DNA of 64,000 nucleotides from Clostridiales bacterium (GCA_025757645.1 CP107216.1:2263001-2327000); one strand, 5' to 3'; positions 8,006 to 16,304 are shown, numbered from the stretch's first letter. Notes: a model not told the origin generated them from the letters alone. A program made the numbers and translations.

Positions 8006-8410
8006 TTATTTCCCCGCGCGCTCGGCAAAGTGCTCCGGGTTCTCGATCGACGTCAGCCGCAGCGGGAACGCCTGCTGCCCGAGGTCTGCGTAGGTGATGA
8101 TCCACTCGCCGGAGTCGATCATCATCGCCATCGACAGCAGGTCGGAACAGTCGGCCGTGCCCTGCGCGCCCACCGGGAGCGCGCCGACGTTCACACCGTC
8201 TGCGTCGCCGAAATCGAGCACTTTCACTTCCAGCGTTTTCGCGTCCTTGTCGCGCGAGAGCACCTCCACGCGCAGGTAGGCATAGCCCCCGTCGAGCGGG
8301 AGGTCGCTCATGTCCGGGGCGGGCGTGGCCTCCGCCGCGCCGCCGGCGGCGCAGCCCGTGCACAGCAGCACGAGCGCGAGCAAAAGGGGTAGGATACGGA
8401 TAGACTTCAT
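8006..8410 (-). CDS. small secreted lipoprotein of unknown function
   Basis: A 134-residue protein with a clear lipoprotein signal peptide: positively charged MKSIRI, a leucine-rich core and the lipobox LLCTGC at about residues 16-21. The mature part has no domain I recognise. It contains Asp-rich strands (DKDAKTLEVKVLDFGDADG). The ATG follows AAAGGAGAAAACGC. It would be anchored to the outer face of the membrane. Confidence 0.7.
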   Translation of the reverse strand: MKSIRILPLLLALVLLCTGCAAGGAAEATPAPDMSDLPLDGGYAYLRVEVLSRDKDAKTLEVKVLDFGDADGVNVGALPVGAQGTADCSDLLSMAMMIDSGEWIITYADLGQQAFPLRLTSIENPEHFAERAGK

Positions 8411-8427
8411 GCGTTTTCTCCTTTCAA

Positions 8428-8650
8428 ACCGTCGCGGTAGAGCTCTCCGGGAGCGACGATGTGACCATTACGGACGGCACGCTCGACATTTCAAAATGCT
8501 ACGAGGGCATCGAGGGTCAGACCATCGACATTTCCGGCGGCACGATCGACATCGTCTCCAGCGGCGACGGGCTCAACGCCGCAGGCGGCGCAGACCAGAG
8601 CGGCTTCGGCGGCAGAGGGCCGGACAGCAGCGGCGGCAACATGGGCACGC
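8428..8650 (+). pseudogene. remnant of a carbohydrate-binding (DUF4353-type) protein
   Basis: An open frame of about 75 codons reads TVAVELSGSDDVTITDG, then the beta-repeat SKCYEGIEGQTIDISGGT and IDIVSSGDGLNAAGG, a very characteristic run of large secreted carbohydrate-binding domain proteins of Clostridia. It has no start codon with a ribosome binding site, no signal peptide and none of the remaining several hundred residues. It lies in a 284-bp gap between two minus-strand genes. I read it as the surviving core of a deleted gene. Confidence 0.7.
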
Positions 8651-8677
8651 CCCTGCCCCTTCCGTGCAGGGGCGTGC
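8645..8677 (+). terminator. terminator-like hairpin
   Basis: The stem GCACGCCCCTGC / GCAGGGGCGTGC is followed by T-rich sequence (TGACTTTCTGTTTTC). It probably belonged to the degraded gene just upstream. Confidence 0.6.
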
Positions 8678-8694
8678 TGACTTTCTGTTTTCTG

Positions 8695-9237
8695 TTATAC
8701 CATCGCTGCGGGCGTTTGCCCATATACGCGCGTGTGCACGAGCGTCTCGATCGCGCGCAGCTCGGCGGGCGTGCGCGCGCCGCCGGTCGTGAGCAGGTGC
8801 AGCGGGATTGGGCTGCCGCCCGGCGTGAGCGCCGGCTGGAAGTAAGGGTAATCCGCGTTGACCGTAAAGCCGTGCCGCTCGTAAAACCCGATGCGCCGCG
8901 CGGCCAGCTCCGTCTCTGGCAGCTCCGCCTCCAGGCAGGCGGGCTTATCAAAGCGCGCGAGCAGCGCGTCGAGCATCTGCCCGCCGATGCCGCCATTGCG
9001 GCAGGCGGGATCTACGGCAAAGTGCTCGAAAAAGGCAAAGCCGCCAAAGTCCCACGACGCCATCAGCGCCTGCACGCCGCCGGACGGCGCGCGCAGAATG
9101 TCGATCTGATAGGCGCTGTCCGCAAGCAGCGCGCGCTGCCCCGCCTTATCCCGCCGCTCCCCGGCCGGGAAGCTCCGGGCCAGCAAACGGAAAACCGCGT
9201 CAAAGTCCTCCGGGCGCATACGCTCGATGGGCATCAT
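8695..9237 (-). CDS. GNAT family N-acetyltransferase
   Basis: A 180-residue protein with the GNAT fold. The acetyl-CoA binding motif A is visible as FAVDPACRNGGIGGQML (about residues 72-88), followed by the motif B segment AARRIGFYERHGFTVN. The acceptor is unknown. The ATG overlaps the stop of the upstream TtcA-like gene by 4 bp, so the two are translated together. Confidence 0.85.
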   Translation of the reverse strand: MMPIERMRPEDFDAVFRLLARSFPAGERRDKAGQRALLADSAYQIDILRAPSGGVQALMASWDFGGFAFFEHFAVDPACRNGGIGGQMLDALLARFDKPACLEAELPETELAARRIGFYERHGFTVNADYPYFQPALTPGGSPIPLHLLTTGGARTPAELRAIETLVHTRVYGQTPAAMV

Positions 9238-10115
9238 TCCGCGTCCTCCTTTTCCATCTCGGCCATCTCGCCGCGCTCGCGGTAGCAGTCGGCAAACGTG
9301 TGCTCCACACCGCCGGATTTGTAGCCGACCATGGTGTCAAGGCAGACGGAGTGAATGCTGTGGAAAATGCTCTTTTCAATGTCGGGATTCGTGCGCCGCA
9401 GCTCGCGCAGCAGCAGCTTGACCTCCTGCCGCTTGGAGCTGCTGCCGTCGCTGCCGTGCGCAGCCGCGCGCTCGGTAAAGCGGCAGGCGCACTGGATGAA
9501 CTCCAGACCGTTATAGCGCTGCCAGGCGATGATGTCGTCCTCGTGGATGCAGTACATGGGGCGGATGAGCTCCATGCCCGGGAAATTGCGGCTGCGCAGC
9601 TTCGGCGGCATGGCCTGCAGCTGCGAGCCGTAGAACATGCCCATGACGGTCGTCTCGACCACGTCGCTGAAGTGGTGGCCAAGGGCGATCTTGTTGCAGC
9701 CGAGCTCGCGCGCCTTGCTGTAGAGATAGCCGCGGCGCATGCGCGCGCAGAGGTAGCACGGCGACTGCTCGATGCCGCTCGTGACATCGAAAATGTTTGT
9801 CTCAAAGATCGTGACCGGGATGTGCAGCAGCGCCGCGTTGCTCTCGATCTTCTGCCGGTTGACGGCGTTGTAGCCGGGGTCCATGACGAGATCAATGACC
9901 TCGAACGGCACGTCGCTGTGCCGCTGCAGCAGCTGCAGAAGCTTGGCCATGAGCATGGAGTCTTTGCCGCCGGAGATGCACACCGCGATCCGGTCGCCGG
10001 GGGCGATGAGTTCGTACTGCTTGATGGCGGTGATGAACGGCGTCCAGAGCACCTTGTGGAATTTTTTCTGGATGCTGCGCTCGATCAGCTGATAGGGTTC
10101 GAGTTGTCTGCTCAT
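9234..10115 (-). CDS. ttcA: TtcA/TilS-family tRNA-modifying ATPase (probable tRNA 2-thiocytidine synthase)
   Basis: A 293-residue adenylating enzyme with the PP-loop ICISGGKDSMLMAKLL near residues 46-61. TtcA-type cysteines follow in SPCYLCARMRRGYLY (about 123-137) and IQCACRF; in the family such cysteines bind an iron-sulfur cluster used to thiolate cytidine 32 of tRNA. The histidine segment LGHHFSDVVET fits the family. The ATG follows AAGCGGGAGCGATCAAC. A related thiolase specificity cannot be excluded. Confidence 0.78.
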   Translation of the reverse strand: MSRQLEPYQLIERSIQKKFHKVLWTPFITAIKQYELIAPGDRIAVCISGGKDSMLMAKLLQLLQRHSDVPFEVIDLVMDPGYNAVNRQKIESNAALLHIPVTIFETNIFDVTSGIEQSPCYLCARMRRGYLYSKARELGCNKIALGHHFSDVVETTVMGMFYGSQLQAMPPKLRSRNFPGMELIRPMYCIHEDDIIAWQRYNGLEFIQCACRFTERAAAHGSDGSSSKRQEVKLLLRELRRTNPDIEKSIFHSIHSVCLDTMVGYKSGGVEHTFADCYRERGEMAEMEKEDAE

Positions 10116-10264
10116 GTTGATCGCTCCCGCTTGTAAAGAGTGCCCCTCCCTTTTGGGGCTACCCGGTAGGATACCACATCGGGGCGCGGATGGCAAGCCG
10201 CGCTTGCCAAATCCGGCACGCAGCGCTATCATAGAGGCATCTACTTTGTCAGGAGGCAAGCGCC

Positions 10265-10837
10265 ATGCCCAAACAGGCACTCATCATGATCGACATGCAA
10301 CGGGGCTTTCTCGACAGCGCGTCCCCGCTGTGCATCCCGGCGGCGGAGGAGACCGTGCCCGCGTGCGCGGCGCTCATCGGCCGCTGCCACGAAGCGGGCG
10401 TTCCCGTCATCTACGCCGTGCGCCACTACCGGGCCGACGGCACGGACGTGGAAAAGCCGCGCGCGGCCGCGTGGGCTTCCGGCGGCAAGCCGCTCTCGGA
10501 GGACTGCGCCGCGCACCTGTCGGATGCGTTTCCGGACGCATTCACCGTCCTGCCGCAGGACTATGTGCTCGTAAAGCCCCGGTTCTCAGCGTTTTTCCAC
10601 ACAGGGCTCGACCTCATCTTGCGCCGGCTCGGCGTGCAGACCGTCCTGCTCGCGGGCACAACCACGCCCAACTGCATCCGCACAACGTGCTATGACGCCA
10701 TCTCGCTCGACTATGACGCCGTCGTGCTCTCGGACTGCACATCGTCCGTCACCGATGCCGTGCAGGCAGGCAACCTCGCCGATATGCAGCGCGTGGGCGC
10801 CGTCGTCTGTGCAAGCACGGAGCTGACGCTCGCATAA
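10265..10837 (+). CDS. isochorismatase-fold cysteine hydrolase
   Basis: A 190-residue protein of the isochorismatase superfamily. The catalytic Asp is in LIMIDMQRGFLD (about residue 10), the conserved Lys in VLVKPRFSAFF, and the nucleophile Cys in AGTTTPNCIRTTCYDA. Family members hydrolyse amides such as nicotinamide, ureidoacrylate or N-carbamoylsarcosine; which one applies here is unknown. The ATG follows CAGGAGGCAAGCGCC. It stands alone with its own terminator. Confidence 0.85.
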   Translation: MPKQALIMIDMQRGFLDSASPLCIPAAEETVPACAALIGRCHEAGVPVIYAVRHYRADGTDVEKPRAAAWASGGKPLSEDCAAHLSDAFPDAFTVLPQDYVLVKPRFSAFFHTGLDLILRRLGVQTVLLAGTTTPNCIRTTCYDAISLDYDAVVLSDCTSSVTDAVQAGNLADMQRVGAVVCASTELTLA

Positions 10838-10853
10838 CCTCAGATAAACCAGC

Positions 10854-10886
10854 GGCCCCGGGTGCAGATCGCACCCGGGGTCGTTT
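10854..10886 (+). terminator. terminator between convergent genes
   Basis: The stem GGCCCCGGGTGC / GCACCCGGGGTC is followed by GTTTTCGC. It lies between the hydrolase gene and the minus-strand lipoprotein gene. Confidence 0.8.
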
Positions 10887-10896
10887 TCGCAATTCG

Positions 10897-11451
10897 TCAG
10901 GGCGCAGTCGAGATGCGTGTGATGTTCAGGCCGCACTCGCCGACCTCCACACTGCCGTCCTTGAGCGAGATATACGGCGAAAAGTCCACCGTCTCGCCGC
11001 CCGACGTGATCGAGACCGTCACGTCCGGGAAAATGTCGCTGACGTTGCAGCCGATGACGAAGGCATCGCCGTTCGTCTGCTCATAAAAGAGCGTTTTGGA
11101 GTCGGTGACCATATCGTTTTTGTACAGGCGCACGGTCGCGTTCGGGTCGCGCGGGATGATGAGATAAAAGTCCCCGTCCGAGATGTGGTGCACCGGCAGC
11201 TCCCGGCCGCCGAAATACGTCTGCTGGAAGAAATCCAGATCCGTCGGCGCCTGATAGCCGAGGTAGGCCGCGGCATAGAGCTGGCCGTCCGTATACGGCA
11301 GGGTGCTCAGCGGGTCTGGCGTCGGCGTCGGCGTGGCCGCCGCCTCCTGCGCGGGGGTGGGCGTCGCGTCCGGGGTCTGCGCCGCAGTGCCGCAGCCGGC
11401 CAGCAGCAGCGCGCAGAACAGAAGGGTCGAGAGGATCGTTCGCTGTTTCAT
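10897..11451 (-). CDS. lipoprotein of unknown function
   Basis: A 184-residue protein with a lipoprotein signal peptide (MKQRTILSTLLFCALLLAGC, lipobox LLAGC). A Thr/Pro/Ala-rich linker (residues 25-45) is typical of Clostridia surface lipoproteins. The rest shows no known domain. The ATG follows GAAAGGATGGCGACCT. It lies 34 bp behind the MerR regulator gene on the same strand, so it may be co-transcribed with it. Confidence 0.7.
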   Translation of the reverse strand: MKQRTILSTLLFCALLLAGCGTAAQTPDATPTPAQEAAATPTPTPDPLSTLPYTDGQLYAAAYLGYQAPTDLDFFQQTYFGGRELPVHHISDGDFYLIIPRDPNATVRLYKNDMVTDSKTLFYEQTNGDAFVIGCNVSDIFPDVTVSITSGGETVDFSPYISLKDGSVEVGECGLNITRISTAP

Positions 11452-11485
11452 AGGTCGCCATCCTTTCTGAATCAAAATGGTATGA

Positions 11486-11926
11486 TTACGTTTCGTGCGC
11501 GTGGTCATAAATTGGCTGGATATCCGGCGGCAGATGATCCGGCAGCATGGCGTGCACGCGGTCCTCACTGCCGTCGCGCATGGCCTGCTCATAGTACCAG
11601 CATTTGAAGCGGATCATGTCGAGCGATTTTTGCAGGCGCGCGATCTCCGCCTCCACCCGCTCGGCCTGCTGCACAAAGAGCGCGTGCCGCTGCGGGTACG
11701 TCTCGCTCCCCTGCGCACACCATTCCATAAACTGCTTGATCTCCTTAATTTCCAGCCCCGAGCGCTTGAGGCACTCGATCACGCGCAGCGCCTCGAGCTC
11801 CTGCTCGCCGAAGCGGCGGATGCCCGACGTGCGCGTGAGCGCCGGGAACAGCCCCTCCTTATCATAATACCGCAGCGTGGAGACCGGCAGATCAAACTGC
11901 TCCGACACCTGTCCGATCGTATACAT
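11486..11926 (-). CDS. MerR family transcriptional regulator
   Basis: A 146-residue regulator with the N-terminal MerR winged helix (YTIGQVSEQFDLPVSTLRYYDKEGLFP), then the EIKQF segment and a long coiled coil (about 80-120). The C-terminal part is short and lacks the metal-binding cysteines of MerR or CueR, so it resembles the AdhR/NmlR-like group linked to aldehyde or redox stress. It is divergent from a promoter with the 19-bp spacer such regulators need; a near-identical site recurs at 16305-16335. Confidence 0.9.
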   Translation of the reverse strand: MYTIGQVSEQFDLPVSTLRYYDKEGLFPALTRTSGIRRFGEQELEALRVIECLKRSGLEIKEIKQFMEWCAQGSETYPQRHALFVQQAERVEAEIARLQKSLDMIRFKCWYYEQAMRDGSEDRVHAMLPDHLPPDIQPIYDHAHET

Positions 11927-11960
11927 GGGATCACCTCGAAAAAAATTCGCGAAAAAATGC

Positions 11961-11991
11961 TTGACCTGAAGTCAGCTTCAGGTTGTATGCT
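11961..11991 (+). promoter_or_regulatory. MerR-type promoter/operator 1
   Basis: The -35 box TTGACC (11961-11966) and -10 box TATGCT (11986-11991) are 19 bp apart, the over-long spacing that MerR-family proteins correct. Inside it is the perfect dyad ACCTGAAG-TCAG-CTTCAGGT (11964-11983). It points toward the alpha/beta hydrolase and CMD-cupin genes and is adjacent to the divergent merR gene. Confidence 0.88.
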
Positions 11992-11999
11992 TAGGATAT

Positions 12000-12256
12000 C
12001 AGATCACAGCGGCCGTGTCAACGCCCTTTTCCCGTCGGACTACGCATTCCGCGACATTTACCTGCTCGCCTCGGCGACCGAGGACGAGCCGGATACGGAC
12101 GAGCGCGCCATCCACGGGCTCGAAGGCTGGATCGCGTGCTACGAAAAGTGCCGCCTCGCCGGGACGGTGTTCGCCGGCGGCGTGACCGAGCCGGGCGCGA
12201 TCGCCGGCCACCCCGCACTTGAGCCCGCCCGCGCCATGGGCGCAGCCATCGCATAA
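12000..12256 (+). pseudogene. C-terminal remnant of a flavodoxin-family (NADPH-dependent FMN reductase-like) protein
   Basis: In frame from the promoter to a TAA at 12256 the sequence reads VNALFPSDYAFRDIYLLASA, then HGLEGWIACYEKCRLAGTVFAGG. That looks like the last third of iron-sulfur flavoprotein / NAD(P)H-dependent oxidoreductases. No usable start codon lies after the transcription start, and the FMN-binding N-terminal part is missing. The MerR-type promoter is now joined directly to the surviving tail, so a deletion took the first part of the gene. Confidence 0.6.
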
Positions 12257-12280
12257 AACCGATACAGGAGGTATATAACC

Positions 12281-13255
12281 ATGAACAGCACCCTGACCCT
12301 CACCCGGGAATGGGACAAGACGTTCCCGCAAAACGCCGCCGTTGACCACTGCAAGGTCACGTTTCACAACCGCTTCGGCATCGAGCTCGCGGCCGATCTT
12401 TACAAGCCGAAAAACGCCGCCGGAAAGCGCGCCGCCGTGGCCGTGAGCGGCCCGTTCGGCGCGGTGAAGGAGCAGAGCTCCGGCCTGTACGCGCAGGAGC
12501 TCGCCGCGCGCGGATTTCTGGCCGTCGCCTTTGACCCGTCGTACACCGGCGAGAGCGGCGGCACGCCGCGCTATGTCGCCTCGCCCGACATCAACACCGA
12601 GGACTTTTCCGCCGCGGTCGACTTCCTGTCCGTGCGCGATGATGTCGACCCGGAGCGCATCGGCATCCTCGGCATCTGCGGCTGGGGCGGCATGGCGCTC
12701 AACGCCGCCGCCATCGACACGCGCATCAAGGCCACCGTCACGTCCACGATGTACGACATGACCCGTGTGACCGCCAACGGCTACTTTGACGCCGACGACA
12801 ATCCGGACGCCCGTTATGCCCTGCGTCAGGCACTCAATGCGCAGCGCACCGCCGACTACAAGGCCGGCACGTATCAGCGCGCGGGCGGCGTGGTCGACCC
12901 CGTGCCGGACGACGCGCCGTTTTTCGTCAAGGACTACCACGACTACTACAAGACCCCGCGCGGCTACCACCCGCGCTCGCTCAACTCCACCGACGGCTGG
13001 AACGTCACGTCCCCGCTGCCGCTGCTCAACGCGAAGCTGCTCGCCTACGCCGATGAGATCCGCAGCGCCGTGCTCGTCATCCACGGCGACAAGGCGCACT
13101 CGTGCTACTTCAGCCGCGACGCCTTTGCCCGGCTGCAGGGCGGCAACAAGGAGCTGCTGCTCATCCCCGGCGCTGTGCACACCGATCTCTACGACCGAAT
13201 GGACATCATCCCGTTCGACCGCATCGAAGCATTTTACCGTCAGTATCTGAAATAA
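12281..13255 (+). CDS. alpha/beta hydrolase (dienelactone hydrolase-like)
   Basis: A 324-residue alpha/beta hydrolase. The nucleophile elbow is GICGWGG near residues 129-135 with Cys in place of the usual Ser, as in dienelactone hydrolases. The later Asp (VIHGDKAHS) and His (PGAVHTDLYD) complete a triad. The ATG follows ACAGGAGGTATATAACC. It is the first intact gene after MerR operator 1 and is followed by the CMD-cupin gene after 12 bp. The substrate is unknown; the setting suggests electrophile or redox stress. Confidence 0.85.
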   Translation: MNSTLTLTREWDKTFPQNAAVDHCKVTFHNRFGIELAADLYKPKNAAGKRAAVAVSGPFGAVKEQSSGLYAQELAARGFLAVAFDPSYTGESGGTPRYVASPDINTEDFSAAVDFLSVRDDVDPERIGILGICGWGGMALNAAAIDTRIKATVTSTMYDMTRVTANGYFDADDNPDARYALRQALNAQRTADYKAGTYQRAGGVVDPVPDDAPFFVKDYHDYYKTPRGYHPRSLNSTDGWNVTSPLPLLNAKLLAYADEIRSAVLVIHGDKAHSCYFSRDAFARLQGGNKELLLIPGAVHTDLYDRMDIIPFDRIEAFYRQYLK

Positions 13256-13267
13256 GGAGGTATCATC

Positions 13268-14026
13268 ATGGTCAAACAGACTGCGGGCAGAGACGCCCTG
13301 CATGATTTTGCACCCAAATTTGCCGAGCTCAATGACGACGTGCTCTTCGGCGAGGTCTGGTCGCGCGAGGGACAGCTGCCGCTCAAGCTGCGCTCGATCG
13401 TCACGATCACGGCGCTCATCAGCAAGGGCATCACGGACAGCTCCCTCACCTACCACCTCACGACCGCGAAGCAAAACGGCGTGACGAAGGCCGAAATGGC
13501 CGAGCTCCTCACGCACCTCGCCTTCTACGCCGGCTGGCCGAACGCCTGGGCCGCCTTCCGGCAGGCGAAGGAGGTCTACGCCGACGGCAGCGCGGACGCA
13601 AACGGCGGTCTCTTCGGCCTCGGCGAGCCGAACACGGCCTACGCGCAGTACTTCACCGGCGAGAGCTTCCTTAACCCGCTGACCGACCCGACGAAGACCG
13701 TTTTCCTCGCAAACGTCACCTTCTCCCCCGCCTGCCGCAACAACTGGCACATCCACCACGCGAAGTCCGGCGGCGGCCAGCTGCTGCTGTGCACGGACGG
13801 TCTGGGCTGGTATCAGGAGGCGGGAAAGCCCGCACAGGCCCTGCACCCCGGCGACGTCGTGACCATCCCGGCCGGGGTCAAGCACTGGCACGGCGCGCAG
13901 AAGGACTGCTGGTTCAGCCACATCGCCGTCGAGTGCCCCGGCGAGGAGACGAGCAACGAATGGTGCGAGCCCGTCACGGACGCGGAATACGCCGCACTCG
14001 ACGCCGACTGTGCACAAAACCCGTGA
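13268..14026 (+). CDS. carboxymuconolactone decarboxylase-cupin fusion protein
   Basis: A 252-residue two-domain protein. Residues 1-100 match the gamma-carboxymuconolactone decarboxylase fold (LKLRSIVTITALISKG, AELLTHLAFYAGWPNAWAAF) but lack the CxxC of AhpD peroxidases. Residues 145-225 form a cupin with metal ligands in NNWHIHHAKSGGGQ and GVKHWHGA. Such fusions often accompany MerR-regulated flavodoxin and oxidoreductase genes; the reaction is not established. It shares the operon with the hydrolase before it. Confidence 0.85.
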   Translation: MVKQTAGRDALHDFAPKFAELNDDVLFGEVWSREGQLPLKLRSIVTITALISKGITDSSLTYHLTTAKQNGVTKAEMAELLTHLAFYAGWPNAWAAFRQAKEVYADGSADANGGLFGLGEPNTAYAQYFTGESFLNPLTDPTKTVFLANVTFSPACRNNWHIHHAKSGGGQLLLCTDGLGWYQEAGKPAQALHPGDVVTIPAGVKHWHGAQKDCWFSHIAVECPGEETSNEWCEPVTDAEYAALDADCAQNP

Positions 14027-14104
14027 TTTTGGGCTTCCCGGCACACATTTTCTGCATACCGCCACTTGTTCTTCCCCCTACAACCGTGGTATGATATAGC
14101 ATCC

Positions 14105-14285
14105 GCAAAACCCGGAGCGCTTTGCGCTCCGGGTTTTGCCGGTTCAGATCACAAAAAGGCATTTCCCGCTGTGCAGATTCCGGAGCAGCGGGGGAGCTCG
14201 AGGGGGCAAGGCCCGCCTCGATTCCGATCTGCGGCGCGGGCAAATTTGCCGCGCCGTCCGGAGCGCTTTGCGCTCCGGGTTTTGC
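14105..14285. repeat. hairpin array bracketed by a duplicated terminator
   Basis: The gap before nadE holds the hairpin CCGGAGCGC / GCGCTCCGG with TTTTGC at 14105-14139 and again at 14256-14285. Between them are three further inverted repeats: 14165-14192 (CCCGCTG arms), about 14200-14220 (GAGGGGGC / GCCCGCCTC, imperfect), and 14231-14256 (near-perfect CGGCGCGGGCAAA palindrome). The outer pair GCAGAT / ATCTGC nests them. I see no gene here. The first hairpin likely ends the CMD-cupin transcript. Confidence 0.75.
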
Positions 14286-14307
14286 TTTTTGAAAGGGTGA
14301 TAACATC

Positions 14308-16221
14308 ATGATCCACGGTTTTCTCAAAGCCTGCACGGTCTCGCCTGCGCTGCGCGTGGCCGACTGCGCGTTCAACACACAGCAGACCATCGCCGCCATG
14401 CAGCGCGCGGCGTTGGATGGCGCGCAGCTGGCGGTGTTCCCCGAACTGGGGCTGACCGGCTACACGTGCGGCGACCTGTTTTTCCAGCAGCCGCTCCAGC
14501 GCGCCGCGGCCAAAGGGCTCGCCGCCGTGCTGGAGGCGAGCGCTGGGCTCGACCTTGTCGCACTCGTGGGCCTGCCCGTCGCGGTGGACGGCAAGCTCTA
14601 TAACTGCGCCGCCGTCGTCTGCCACGGGAAGCTGCTGGGTCTGGTGCCGAAAACGCACCTGCCGAACTACGGCGAGTTTTACGAAAAGCGGCAGTTCAAC
14701 CCCGCACCCGCCGGCGTGCGCACGCTGCGCTTTGCCGGGCAGGAGGTGCCGTTCGGCACGCAGCTGCTGTTTCGCTGCGCGGAGATGCCGGAGTTTTGCC
14801 TCGCGGCCGAGGTGTGCGAGGATCTGTGGGCCCCGCTGCCGCCGAGCACGCACCACGCACTCGCGGGCGCGACCGTGATCGCAAACCTCTCGGCCAGCGA
14901 CGAGACGATCGGCAAGGCCGACTACCGCCGCGCGCTCGTGTGCCAGCAGTCGGCGCGGCTGCTGTGCACGTATCTCTACGCCGACGCCGGCCACGGAGAA
15001 TCCACGACCGACATGGTCTTTGCCGCGCACGACCTCATCTGCGAAAACGGCGCGCTGCTGGCAGAAGCGAAGCCCTTCGGCCCGGGCTGCGCCTGCACGG
15101 AGCTCGACCTCGGCCGCATGGTCAGCGAGCGCTGCCGCAGCACGACGTTCCAGCCCGAGAGCGCGGGATACGAGACGGTCGTGTTCCACCTGCCGCTGCG
15201 GGAGGTGCAGCTCACGCGGCCCGTCTCGCCGACGCCGTTCGTCCCGGCCGGCGATGCCGCCCGCGCCGAGCGCTGCGAGCTCATCCTCGCCATGCAGGCC
15301 GACGGGCTGGCCAAGCGCATTGCCCACGCGCACGCCAAGACCGCCGTCATCGGCATCTCCGGCGGGCTGGACAGCAGCCTTGCGCTGCTCGTGGCCGTGC
15401 GCGCGATGCAGCGGCTCGGCCGCCCGGCACAGGACGTGCTGGCCGTGACGATGCCGTGCTTCGGCACGACGCACCGCACGCGCTCGAACGCCGAGATCCT
15501 CTGCGAGGAGCTGGGCGTGACATTTCAGGAGATCCCGATCGCACGTACCGTCCACAGCCACTTTGCCGACATTGGGCAGGACGAAGCCGCGCTCGACGTG
15601 ACGTATGAAAACTGTCAGGCGCGCGTGCGCACGCTCGAGCTCATGGACCTCGCCAACCGCACGGGCGGGCTCGTCGTCGGCACGGGCGATCTGAGCGAGC
15701 TGGCCCTCGGCTGGGCGACCTACAACGGCGACCACATGAGCATGTACGGCGTGAACGCCGACGTGCCGAAAACGCTCGTGCGCCACATCGTGCGCTATGC
15801 CGCCGACGCGGCGGAAAACGAGGCCCTGCGCGCCGTGCTGCTCGACATTCTCGACACGCCGGTCAGTCCCGAGCTGCTGCCGGCGAACAAAAACGGCGAG
15901 ATTGCCCAGCAGACGGAGTCGCTCGTCGGCCCGTATGAGCTGCACGATTTTTACCTCTACTACGTGCTGCGCTTCGGCTTCGGCCCGGCGAAGATCTACC
16001 GGCTGGCGCGCCATGCGCTCGGCGACCGGTACCCGGACGATGTGCTGCTGCACTGGCTGAAAAATTTCTACCGCCGCTTCTTCGCGCAGCAGTTCAAGCG
16101 CAGCTGCCTGCCCGACGGGCCGAAGATCGGATCGGTCACACTCAGCCCCCGCGGCGACTGGCGCATGCCCAGCGACGCCTGCGCCGCCGTGTGGCAGGCA
16201 GAGCTCGACCAGCTGGGATAA
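14308..16221 (+). CDS. nadE: glutamine-dependent NAD+ synthetase
   Basis: Makes NAD from nicotinate adenine dinucleotide with ATP and glutamine-derived ammonia. The 637-residue protein has an N-terminal nitrilase-type glutaminase (Glu in VFPELGLTGY, Lys in PKTHLPNYGEFYEKR, Cys in EVCEDLW). The C-terminal synthetase has the PP-loop ISGGLDSSLALL and the GTGDLSELALGW segment. Length fits the two-domain NadE of Clostridia. The ATG follows GAAAGGGTGATAACATC. It lies between two MerR-regulated units but has its own terminator. Confidence 0.96.
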   Translation: MIHGFLKACTVSPALRVADCAFNTQQTIAAMQRAALDGAQLAVFPELGLTGYTCGDLFFQQPLQRAAAKGLAAVLEASAGLDLVALVGLPVAVDGKLYNCAAVVCHGKLLGLVPKTHLPNYGEFYEKRQFNPAPAGVRTLRFAGQEVPFGTQLLFRCAEMPEFCLAAEVCEDLWAPLPPSTHHALAGATVIANLSASDETIGKADYRRALVCQQSARLLCTYLYADAGHGESTTDMVFAAHDLICENGALLAEAKPFGPGCACTELDLGRMVSERCRSTTFQPESAGYETVVFHLPLREVQLTRPVSPTPFVPAGDAARAERCELILAMQADGLAKRIAHAHAKTAVIGISGGLDSSLALLVAVRAMQRLGRPAQDVLAVTMPCFGTTHRTRSNAEILCEELGVTFQEIPIARTVHSHFADIGQDEAALDVTYENCQARVRTLELMDLANRTGGLVVGTGDLSELALGWATYNGDHMSMYGVNADVPKTLVRHIVRYAADAAENEALRAVLLDILDTPVSPELLPANKNGEIAQQTESLVGPYELHDFYLYYVLRFGFGPAKIYRLARHALGDRYPDDVLLHWLKNFYRRFFAQQFKRSCLPDGPKIGSVTLSPRGDWRMPSDACAAVWQAELDQLG

Positions 16222-16230
16222 AAATCACAC

Positions 16231-16261
16231 AGCCCTGCACCATACCGGTGCGGGGCTTTTT
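16231..16261 (+). terminator. nadE terminator
   Basis: The stem AGCCCTGCAC / GTGCGGGGCT is followed by TTTTTAC, 9 bp after the nadE stop. Confidence 0.85.
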
Positions 16262-16304
16262 ACACTCTTTCGCCTTATTCAAGAAAAATTTACATTTCAC
16301 CATC

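Noticed and set aside
8461..9285. Reading the carbohydrate-binding remnant through into a 274-codon protein
   Set aside because: Beyond about 8650 the frame runs antisense to the GNAT gene and loses all likeness to the family; only the first part is a real remnant.
11999..14065. 688-codon minus-strand frame opposite the hydrolase and CMD-cupin genes
   Set aside because: Antisense of clear family proteins, no ribosome binding site, valine/alanine/arginine-rich composition without domains.
14149..16053. 634-codon minus-strand frame opposite nadE
   Set aside because: The plus strand encodes a complete NAD synthetase; the opposite frame has no domain or start signal.
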